Source of the DNA: Myrmaecium sp. VS I D KN 1
Lineage: Eukaryota > Ascomycota > Dothideomycetes > Valsariales > Valsariaceae
Length of the DNA: 64,000 nt
Direction: 5' to 3'
Assembly: GCA_019775845.1 (NCBI GenBank)
Contig: JADQAV010000031.1
Location: 124,138 to 188,137 of the forward strand
The stretch's first letter is position 1. The number at the start of each line of letters is the position of its first letter. Positions 36,640 to 44,973 of the stretch are shown piece after piece. Position numbers and translations under genes: made by a program. A model generated the notes under the pieces. It saw only the letters and a program-made list of their open reading frames with translations, searched no databases and was not told the origin of the DNA.

Positions 36640-36903
36640 TCTATAATAAGTATCTGGCTCCGTTATCTTATCGTCTTTAGTTCCACCGTCCCTCCCCGTC
36701 ACGGTCTCGGCGCCGCGAACTTCAACCACCTCACTCTCACCGCTTCGTCCCTTGTAATTATATTGTCTATTACCACAAGTCGGAGACCTACTGGCGGCTA
36801 AGAGGCCTCCGGTCGCAGACGATTCCAAGGTCTTCCAGTATCGAAAGTCTTAAACTATCGGAGACCCGTCTTCGGAGATATTCGAGCTCGCTAACTCGCC
36901 ATC
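36640..36903 (+). promoter_or_regulatory. Short promoter region of the SLC35F6-like gene beside the AT-rich block
   Basis: Composition returns to normal at about 36640, only about 260 bases before the ATG at 36904. This strip must hold at least the core promoter and 5' leader. No TATA box was identified. Confidence 0.45.
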
Positions 36904-38307
36904 ATGGCCGCTCGAGCTCTGGTATCCTTCCTCGTTGCCATGATGCTTCTCACGGGCGTCTGTAACACTCTTCTCACAAAATACCAAGTATGAGCTTCTC
37001 GTCTCTATTTGATCTCTGCTTGCCGTAGTTGGAGTCTCCTGCTGACGAGCCACCAACTACCAGGACATGCAGTGCGTCCGCAACTGCGATTCCTCCGACC
37101 CGAAGCAACGCAAACACTTTGAGCAGCCCGTCATCCAGACCCTCCAGATGTTCTTGGGCGAAACTGGTTGCTGGCTCGTAGTTGGTGGTTACGAACTCTA
37201 CCAAAGCTACCTCCGCCGGCGTCAGCACTATAATGCCCTCCCAGCATCCGCGCGCACTGATGGCGACGAGGAACCCGATGAGACCACCGCCATCATCAAC
37301 CCGCTTCTTCCCACTCATGGCCGTAACCCCCTCACCGGCGCCCGTGTCGTTCTTCTTGCCCTTCCCGCGATTTGTGACATCGCCGGCACCACTTTGATGA
37401 ATGTTGGCCTCCTATTTGTTGCCGCTAGCATCTACCAGATGACCCGCGGCGCCCTGGTCCTCTTCGTAGGCCTCTTCAGTGTCCTGTTTCTCAAGCGTCA
37501 CCTAGGCTTGTACAAGTGGTTTGCGCTCTTCGTGGTGGTCGCCGGCGTTGCCCTTGTTGGCCTTGCCGGTGCCATCAGCAACGACGAGAAAGCTCGCCCG
37601 CACGCAACTCCCATCACCGCTGTGGGCGAGATCAGCGCGCAAGACAAAGGACCCCTCGCCGTTCAGACTATCATTGGAGTGCTGCTCATCGCAGGCGCCC
37701 AGATCTTCACCGCCACTCAGTTCGTTCTTGAGGAAAGCATCATGGAGAACTACGAGCTCGAGCCACTGAAGGTGGTTGGTTGGGAAGGCATCTTCGGATT
37801 CTTGGTCACGGCGGTCGGTATGGTGATTCTGCACTTGGCGGTTGGTCGGACGGATCAGGGACGCTACGGCTACTTCGACGCCAAGGAGGGCTTAAGGCAA
37901 ATTATAGGCAATCGGGCAGTTGCGATTAGTAGCTTGCTGATTATGGTGAGCATTGGGTAAGCGATTCCTCTCCTTGTACCCATGGAACTGATGCGGGGAG
38001 AGGATGCACACTAATTCGGGTTCGCTTTACCCTTTCCCCTAGAGGCTTCAACTTCTTCGGACTGTCCGTGACCCGTACGGTTAGCGCCACGTCACGTAGC
38101 ACCATTGACACCTGCCGCACGCTGTTTATCTGGGTCGTATCTCTGGGCCTGGGCTGGGAGAGTTTCAAATGGCTGCAGGTGGCCGGGTTCGTACTGCTGG
38201 TGTACGGCACGTCTTTGTTCAATGATCTGGTCAGGCCGCCGTTGAAGCGCTGCTACGAGCGCACACATGAGGAGTTGCTGCCCGAGGGGCCATTGGAGCA
38301 TTTGTAG
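36904..38307 (+). CDS. SLC35F6-like (DMT superfamily) membrane transporter, three exons
   Basis: Exons 36904-36987, 37064-37956 and 38043-38307 give 413 residues. Donors are GTATGA and GTAAGC, acceptors CCAG and CTAG, and both junctions keep the frame. The protein begins with a hydrophobic helix (about residues 5-24) containing TGVCNTLLTKYQDMQC, the family-typical start. About nine further membrane segments follow, including DIAGTTLMNVGLLFVAASIY and MTRGALVLFVGLFSVLFL, then SATSRSTIDTCRTLFIW near residue 345 and a polar C-terminal tail. This layout is typical of the SLC35F6/TANGO9-like EamA proteins of fungi, nucleotide-sugar-transporter relatives of the Golgi, vacuole or mitochondria whose substrate is not established. 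The gene abuts the RIP block, with about 260 bases between its ATG and the block edge. Confidence 0.88.
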
Positions 38308-38680
38308 GTTTTGTTCTCCGCCTACCGTTAAAAGCGGATGTTAGAAGACAAGCACAGATGCTGGATCGGAAATTGTGAGGGAGAGAGATATACTGGATTT
38401 TTAGGGGTTAATAGGAAAGATATGGATCGGAAGTAAACAAGAGCATCTTCTAGCGCTTGAGCTTCGCACTGAGCGAAGCATCGCCTCGTCCTTCGCACCG
38501 GAAGCAGCTACCTCATATCACAAGGTTAAGTATGACCTTTCCCTTTCGATAGTCTCACCGTATCAGCAAGATCTCAATCGTTCATGACACACCATGCTCC
38601 CCATATCGCCCAAAGTTTCTCCGTCTAGAAGCAGGCAGACCAAAACCTCCCGTACCCATTGCATTTTGGTCCCATCGCCA
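38308..38680. other. Convergent 3' spacer
   Basis: 373 bases between the stop codons of the SLC35F6-like gene (plus) and DFG10 (minus). It contains AT-rich stretches suitable for transcript ends and nothing else that I can identify. Confidence 0.6.
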
Positions 38681-40175
38681 TCACCAAACCAGCGGGATCA
38701 TCCTCGCCCTCCCCTTTACGGCCTCAGCACCCCACGTCCTCCTCCACCACTCTCTCGTCCCGTCGGCGGTCACGCCCAGGTTCACCAGGACGAATGCGAG
38801 CGCGCACAGCAGGGTGCCGTTGACGAAGCGGCCCTTGGGTGCGGCCAGGAACGCGAGCGCGAAGTAGAGGAGGCATTCAAAGAAGTAGTGCGGGGTGGTG
38901 GAGAGCTGGAAGCTGGGATGAGCGGGGAGGGCGTACCGTGGCACGTCGGTCCGAGGGATCGATTCTGCGATAGAAGTTCCGACAGCAGGATGCGTGCTCA
39001 CGGGGCGCGGCCGCCGCCGCAGCGAGGCGAGGTAGGCGTGCACGTCGTGCTGGCAGCCGGCGGCGAAGAGGTACAGGGGGAGGAAGGCGGTGGTGCGGAG
39101 TGAGGGACCGGCGAGCGTCCCTGTGGCGAGGTGGTGCGAGGGAGTGAGGAGGGCGAGGAGAGAGGGCTGCTGCGTTCTCCCAGCGGTGGGGGGTGCGGAG
39201 GTGGGAGCCATAAAGGCGGCTATTAGGGAGGTGGGAGTGAGCTGCGTTCGTGTGGGGAGGGGGGCAAGCTTACGGATCCCTTCGACCCAGACGGCGATGC
39301 TCATCGCGGCGTAGAAGAACAGGCCCAAAGCCCAGTGGACGACCCACATGCTGCTGCTGCGAGAGGACTGCATGATATATAGAGACTCGTACAGGCGGCG
39401 GAGGCCCTGGACGAGCATGAGGAGCCAGATCAGGTAGACCTGATCCTTAGTCATGGACGGCCGGGGGGTCGTGATCGTGCACTGTGGGGACGGTGTCGAG
39501 CTCTCTGATTTGCATGTTGTATGGCTAGTGCTAGTACTATGTCGAGCGAAATACTGGAAGACGGGTCCGCGGGTGTAGAGCTGGTGGCCCCAGAAAAGCG
39601 AGGCGGCAACGGAGAGGATGTAGAAGTGGGTGAACCAGCGGTGGGGGACGCGGTAGGTGGCCAGGTGGTCGAGAAGCTTGGAGAGGGTGTCGGCGGGCGA
39701 GGAGCTCGATGTCGGCTTAGGGCTGTTTTTTGTTGCGGAGGAAGTGGAGGCTGAAGTGGGAGTGGAAGTGGGAGTGGGAGTGGGAGTGGGAGTGGGAGTG
39801 GAGGTGAAGGTGGAGGTGGAGGTGGAGGTGGAGGTGGAGGTGGAGGTGGAGGTGGAGATGGAGGTGGAAGTGGAAGTGGAAGTGGAAGTGGAAGTAGAAA
39901 TGGGATGAGCGTTAGAGGGACCGCTGGAGCGGGAGCCGTAGGCCAAGAAACGCGCGTTTAACGGCGGGACGAGGTACACGAGGAGCGTCTGCGCGGTGGG
40001 AGGGGAGGGAACGCGGACGGCAGTGAGGATTTGGTTAGCAAAGCAACGTCTTAGAAGCTTGGGAGGCGACGCGACGGAGAAGGGGCTCAGGTACAATTGC
40101 GGTGGCGGCGAGGAAGGCCAGTCGGATTGCCAGGACCGGATCGAGTGCCAGGGGAGGGAAGTTGAGGAGATCCAT
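38681..40175 (-). CDS. dfg10: Polyprenol reductase (DFG10/SRD5A3 type), two exons
   Basis: Minus-strand exons 40175-40095 and 39988-38681 give 462 residues; the intron (106 bases) starts GTACCT, ends GCGCAG and has a GCTAAC branch box. The protein has an N-terminal membrane helix (about residues 10-38), LNARFLAYGSR, several further helices, the conserved HYFFECLLYFALAFLA in the steroid-5-alpha-reductase C-terminal domain, and the usual end RARMIPLVW. Family knowledge: the enzyme (or a closely linked step) supports conversion of polyprenol to dolichol in the ER membrane, needed for N-glycosylation. Odd: about 55 residues (about 57-112) are almost only Ser-Thr then Pro-Thr repeats, and several Ser/Thr/Pro loops enlarge it well beyond yeast DFG10 (253) and human SRD5A3 (318). 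It is divergent from the Hos4-like gene. Confidence 0.88.
39750..39905. repeat. Hexamer-based coding minisatellite in DFG10
   Basis: A run of gggagt, gaggtg and gaagtg hexamers encodes, on the minus strand, the Ser-Thr and Pro-Thr repeats of the DFG10 protein. The unit keeps the frame, so length changes do not break the gene. Confidence 0.9.
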
Positions 40176-41208
40176 GGATTTCATTCACGTCGTCGGTCCG
40201 TCCGTCTGTCTGTGTCGGTCTGGATGTGCGGCGGTGGTGGTGGTGTTGATGTTAGTGATGGAGGTGTATGTATGTAAGGTAGGTAGGTACAGATACATAT
40301 AGTAAGTAGTACTGTACCTTCGAGACTGATGGATGCTAACTTCTATATGTCCTCGTCGTCTTTCGCAATCAATATCGCTCAGTCTACACCGTAATACAAA
40401 CGAAGGTCAGATTACTACTTATTTGAATGGAATCATTTTACCTTACCAGAGCCGACTTGTAGTATGCGTACGGTACAGTACAGTACGTACAGTACGTACT
40501 CCTCAGGCTACAGTCACGGTGCTTGCAGTATTACGAAGTACAGAACAGGAGCTATCTATTGTAACTTACCTGACGAACTCCGAGGCCGATCTCGCCCCGA
40601 TTTCCTCCAATGACGGGCTGTTGCCCACTTTGTTCTGGCTCCATGTGTCCAATGCGCCCACTCCTCCTCTGCCTGCAACCTAGCGTGGATAAAATACCAT
40701 ATAGAGTACCGTTACCACCATAGGTAAAGTCGGTTACCTTACTTGCTATGTAAACCAGTCATCACAACCAATCGCTGCCCAGCCGCCCATGCCTCTTTCT
40801 GTCCACTCGGTCGCACGTCCCAAACAACTCCTCTCCGTCTCGTCTCGTCTCGTCTCGTCTCCTCCCGCCTCCTCCCATCTCGTCCCATCTACCTACTCTC
40901 TTCCTGCCACCCCGACTAGCTACCTGACCCCCTCTACCCATCCCACCTCCCTCCTCTCCCTCCTGACGAGACCCCCGTTCACGACGTAACGACAACTCCG
41001 GATCTGCCGCCACAGCACCCTCCCCAAGCGGCAGCGTTCCCCCCCCTGCGTCGCCCCGTCACCCGTGTCGGATCTCTCTCAAGGCTTGCGTAGCTGGACG
41101 ACATCGCTTTGTGGCCTCGCTCGAAGAGGCAGCACCCCGTCAGGCCGTCGCGACACCGAGGACCATCATGAGAGAGAGGCCCACAGCAACCGTGAACGAC
41201 CTTCCGAC
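40176..41208. promoter_or_regulatory. Divergent promoter region of DFG10 and the Hos4-like gene
   Basis: About 1.03 kb between two outward ATGs. Notable are taaggtaggtaggtac (about 40276-40291), a cluster of GTAC palindromes (about 40467-40500), the pentamer array at 40836-40860 and pyrimidine-rich sequence at 40860-40960, typical of fungal 5' leaders. The reading frame of the Hos4-like protein is open upstream to about 41065 but has no ATG there. Confidence 0.5.
40836..40860. repeat. Pentamer repeat (cgtct), 5 units
   Basis: Five perfect cgtct units in the upstream region of the Hos4-like gene, followed by looser pyrimidine-rich copies. Confidence 0.9.
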
Positions 41209-44200
41209 ATGACCGATAATGCACCACCTGTAGTAACGACGCCTTCCAACCCAGCCACCGCCCCTGTAAGCCCCCCGCACAACGAACACACCGAAGTCGC
41301 CAGCAAGTCGCCGCCGCCAGTTCCGAAGCCACCACCGCCTGTAGCAGAGCGTCTGGAGGCCTCGCATGGCCCACTCGTGCAAAATGGAGACGTCGACATG
41401 GATGATTCGCAGAATGAATCCGAAGCTGAGACGGTCGTGTTGGACACGGCTTCTCAGGACAGGAGCAGCGCCGTGAAGAGGATCAAGATGGAGGAAGGCG
41501 AAGCTGATAGTGGAAAGGATGTGCACCCTGTGCACGAGACACCGAACCCGAAGAGCGATGAGACTAGGTCACGTCACTCGCCCGCAGCCTGGCCGAATGA
41601 GGCCGCCAGCAACGGTGAGACGCACGAGACGAATGGATTGGAGCATGGCCAGACGAACGGGAAGGGTTCGCATCCGCACGCGGCCTGGCTGAAGGCTAGC
41701 GAGCGACATGCTGTTCGGGCCGTAGACACCGACACCGACCGTGAAGACAAACGCACCTCGCCATTCACGACCGCACCCTCACCGCCTGCAGCGCCTAGCC
41801 GGCCCAGGAGCAACTCCACGACCGAATCAAAGAAGCGCAAAGTGCGTGACGAGGCGCACTCCAAAAATGTCGAACCGCCACGACAGAAAGTTCGAACAGA
41901 CGGCACGCCCAAGAATCTGCCAACGCTGCGTCACGAGTCTACCTCGCCGCTCACAACTGGCTTAAGCAATCACAGACGGTCTGTGTCGGCACAGTCTGCG
42001 ATACAAGGCGTGCGCAAGAGGCGGGAGCAGTCTGTTGTGGTCCAGTCACGGGAAAACAAAGCGTGGACTGACTCCAGCTCCGAGCGTTCCTCTTCTCCTC
42101 GTCCACACCAGATGTCCCATGCGAAATCCAACACGCGTACCAATCGATCGACGCACCGTTCTATGACCTCTCCAGCACGCGATATGCGACATAGAAAGAC
42201 GGTCGATCGCTTCGGGGCCACTCGTCTGGCCCGTGAATGTGAGAAGGGCGATCTGGAGGCGGTTAAAGCGGCCTATGACTCCGCACCGGATGAGCTGGAT
42301 CAGCGTGACTTTGCTTTCATTACCCCGCTGCAGAAAGCTGCACTGAATGGGCATGCCGATGTTGTGGAGTTTCTGATCGACAAAGGCTGCGACACCAAAT
42401 GCGCTTCCGAGAATGGGGACACTCCCTTGATTGACGCCGTGGAGAACGGTCACTTAGACGTGGTGAAGTTGCTGTTGTGGAAGGGCAAGGTGAATCCACA
42501 TCATCAGAACAAGAAAGGTCAGCGAGCTATCGACGTGCTGAATGACGAGGAGGATAACGTGCAAGACATTGAGAAGGAACTCAAAGAAGCCATGTTAGTG
42601 CAGAGCAAGGGCCCCGAAGAGTCTCCGGAGGTCAAACCATCGAACAGAAGCAAGCCCACTTCCACTCTACTCTACAACGAATACAACCAGGAGACTCTCC
42701 GAGAAAAAGCTGCGGAAGGAGATGCAGCCGCCTGTGGCGACTTGCTGGTTGCTCAAATCAAACCCAATAATCAGTGTGGAGTGGCAGCTGCAAGGGGAGG
42801 TCATTATGATATCTTGAGCATCTTCCTGGCATGCGGGCTGAAAGCGGACATTGACCCCGCGAAGCATAGCGAGACGCCCATGTTGACGGCCATCGGTCGC
42901 GGTCATCTACGGATTGTGAAACTCCTTCTCGAACAAGACGAATTCAACCCTACACGGCGTAACCGTGAAGGGAAGACCTACTGGGAAATAGCAGAGCAAC
43001 GCCGTGGACCACGGTGGGAAGAAGAGCGGGATATGCTTAAGGCGAAGTACGACGAATGGATGGCCCGGAAGCATGACAGTCCCAAGCGACGCAAAACGCA
43101 GCCCTCGAGTCCACAGCATATCCGAAAACCAGCGAGGAAGTCTTCCCCTTCTCGACACGAACGTGCTTCTTCACCGTCGAGGTATGATGGCAAGCGTTCG
43201 ATATCCAGCAGACCATCTCAGTCCGATGCACCGAAACACCGTGGGCGGTTGATATCGGGTAAAGAGTTATCGAGCCAGCGCGAAGCACAACGCGAGGCAC
43301 AACGCGAGGCACAACGCGAGGCACAACGCGAGGCCAAGAGGCGGCGGAGAGTGGCCGATGGGGACACGACTTCAGACAGTGAGCGTGAGGAACGGCGGCC
43401 TCCGAAAAAGAAGGAGCGGCAGCTGGAGGACTCCGATAGCGAACTTGAGCGGGGCCGCCCGCCTCACAAGAAGACCCTTTCGAGGCAACCTTCACGACCC
43501 GAATCACTACAACAATCTCGCAAGCGCAAGCATCTAATACCGGATAGCGATCCCATCGAAGAGGATGATAGCAAGCCTGCATCTATCGCAAACCCTCCAA
43601 ATAATCCAGTTCATCCCGAACCTTCGAAACCTCGTAATCACGCCCCTCTCACGCCCAGTGTCGATTCCCAGGATGAGCACAACAAGACTCACGTAAGGCC
43701 ACGGTCAGTTAAAACCGAACAGGTTGAGACACCGACCGAATCTTCCGCTCCGTCGCTACGCCCGCCAACGCCACCTCCGCCCGAGCGCTCATCCACCCCG
43801 GAGAACATCAGAGAAGATCGTCGCGCCGATGCGGCAGCGAAGGATAGACGGGAAGCTGAACCAGAAGCCAAGAGGGAGGCTGAACAGAAGGGGAAGAAAG
43901 ATGCAGAGGAGAAGGCAAGGAAAGAAGCTGAGCTGAAGGCTGAGCGAGAAGCACGACTGAGGGAAGAGGAAGAAGCAAATAAAACGCGCGAGGCCGAAGC
44001 GGAAGCGCGTAAGAAGCGGGAGGCGGAGGAGCGGGAACATGCTGTGCGTGAGGCTGCAGAAGCTGAGGAACGGAAGCGAAGGGAGGCAGCCGAAGCTGAG
44101 GCACAAAAGCAACGAGAGGCGGAAGAGCGGGAACGCGCGGCGCGAGAGGCAAAAGAGAGGGAAGAGGTCGAAAAGGCGAAGGAGAGGGCGGAAGAGGAGG

Positions 44201-44973
44201 AGCGACAACGAGTGGAGACCGAGCGAAAGGCAACCGAGGAGAAAGCTCGCGTGGAAGCCCAAAGGAAAGCCCGTGAGCGTGAGGAGCGGTTGTCTAAACT
44301 GCCACCTGCGCTTGAGCGTGCATGCCGCTTGGGCCTCAACCGCCCGCTTCATTTCTCCGGCAACGAGTTGGGGATCTCGCAGAATTTCCTGCCACTCCAG
44401 GTGGTGCCCCGAAAGCAGCTAGCGCCGCACAATTGCACGCCGGACAAGAAGGATGAACAGTGGGTGCTTTCGTTCCAGGCGGTCGGCCTGCTGGGCCTGC
44501 CAGATTTGGACGTGCTGGAGGCGTTCCCGGACTGGGAACACCTGGCAGTCACGACGCGGCAGCGGGAGCTGTATCTTCGGGATTACGACATCGCACAGCT
44601 AGCGCAGGACTTCCGCTTCCCCGCGCACGGGACGGCGGGATTCGATCTTGCGGCATACGAAGCGCAGTCACAGAAGCTAAGGCAGAGTCGGCAGGCGTTC
44701 CTTGCGATGCAACCTCTGTGGTGGGTTAGGTTGGAAGACGTAAAAAGCGAGGTGGAGAAGGTGGAGAAGTTGAGACAGCTGAAGCTAAGTACGCGGAGGG
44801 CCTGCGTGGTTGAAAAGGAGAGGCGAGGGCGACGCAGCTTTTTGGATGTTGTGTTGGGAAAGGGCCTAGAGGACGAGGACGGGCTGGATCGAGATCGTGA
44901 TGAGGATCAGGATCAGGAGATGAAGGATGCGGGTCCGGAAGATGCAATCGCGAACGCGGGTAAACAGGATTAA
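41209..44973 (+). CDS. Hos4-like ankyrin-repeat protein (Set3 complex type), single exon
   Basis: 1254 residues from the first ATG of the frame (41209). Order: a disordered Pro/Ser/charged N-terminus (1 to about 330, with the basic KKRKVRDE near 207); a first ankyrin block (about 334-453: TPLQKAALNGHADVVEFLID, TPLIDAVENGHLDVVKLLL); a second ankyrin block (about 494-592); a Ser/Arg-rich linker with four EAQR repeats (about 691-708); a long Glu/Arg/Ala-rich predicted coiled coil (about 875-1030); and a conserved globular C-terminus (about 1035-1215, with PLHFSGNELGI and QPLWWVRLEDV). This arrangement is that of fungal Hos4-like proteins. Yeast Hos4 belongs to the Set3 histone deacetylase complex; membership here is inferred. 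It is divergent from DFG10. Confidence 0.75.
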   Translation: MTDNAPPVVTTPSNPATAPVSPPHNEHTEVASKSPPPVPKPPPPVAERLEASHGPLVQNGDVDMDDSQNESEAETVVLDTASQDRSSAVKRIKMEEGEADSGKDVHPVHETPNPKSDETRSRHSPAAWPNEAASNGETHETNGLEHGQTNGKGSHPHAAWLKASERHAVRAVDTDTDREDKRTSPFTTAPSPPAAPSRPRSNSTTESKKRKVRDEAHSKNVEPPRQKVRTDGTPKNLPTLRHESTSPLTTGLSNHRRSVSAQSAIQGVRKRREQSVVVQSRENKAWTDSSSERSSSPRPHQMSHAKSNTRTNRSTHRSMTSPARDMRHRKTVDRFGATRLARECEKGDLEAVKAAYDSAPDELDQRDFAFITPLQKAALNGHADVVEFLIDKGCDTKCASENGDTPLIDAVENGHLDVVKLLLWKGKVNPHHQNKKGQRAIDVLNDEEDNVQDIEKELKEAMLVQSKGPEESPEVKPSNRSKPTSTLLYNEYNQETLREKAAEGDAAACGDLLVAQIKPNNQCGVAAARGGHYDILSIFLACGLKADIDPAKHSETPMLTAIGRGHLRIVKLLLEQDEFNPTRRNREGKTYWEIAEQRRGPRWEEERDMLKAKYDEWMARKHDSPKRRKTQPSSPQHIRKPARKSSPSRHERASSPSRYDGKRSISSRPSQSDAPKHRGRLISGKELSSQREAQREAQREAQREAQREAKRRRRVADGDTTSDSEREERRPPKKKERQLEDSDSELERGRPPHKKTLSRQPSRPESLQQSRKRKHLIPDSDPIEEDDSKPASIANPPNNPVHPEPSKPRNHAPLTPSVDSQDEHNKTHVRPRSVKTEQVETPTESSAPSLRPPTPPPPERSSTPENIREDRRADAAAKDRREAEPEAKREAEQKGKKDAEEKARKEAELKAEREARLREEEEANKTREAEAEARKKREAEEREHAVREAAEAEERKRREAAEAEAQKQREAEERERAAREAKEREEVEKAKERAEEEERQRVETERKATEEKARVEAQRKAREREERLSKLPPALERACRLGLNRPLHFSGNELGISQNFLPLQVVPRKQLAPHNCTPDKKDEQWVLSFQAVGLLGLPDLDVLEAFPDWEHLAVTTRQRELYLRDYDIAQLAQDFRFPAHGTAGFDLAAYEAQSQKLRQSRQAFLAMQPLWWVRLEDVKSEVEKVEKLRQLKLSTRRACVVEKERRGRRSFLDVVLGKGLEDEDGLDRDRDEDQDQEMKDAGPEDAIANAGKQD

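Larger units (their letters stand above)
20930..36640. repeat. RIP-mutated AT-rich block 2 (nested transposon debris)
   Basis: About 15.7 kb without coding capacity. Whole lines (for example 22681-22740 and 31381-31440) have no CpA and no TpG but still several CpG. Contents: hAT-like copies 2, 3 and 4, a gypsy family A element with both LTRs and a second gypsy family, listed separately. The piece at 30717-31200, which includes a 30-base unit repeated twice near 30870-30930, and the strip at 20930-21158 are not assignable. Confidence 0.85.

Noticed and set aside
9850-36640. Possible regional centromere
   Set aside because: AT-rich RIP debris alone is not proof of a centromere; the size is modest, a gene-bearing GC island interrupts it, and no CENP-A or contact data are available.
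43689-44352. Long Ser/Ala/Arg and Leu/Phe-rich open frames on the minus strand
   Set aside because: They are antisense shadows of the Glu/Ala/Arg coiled coil of the Hos4-like protein.
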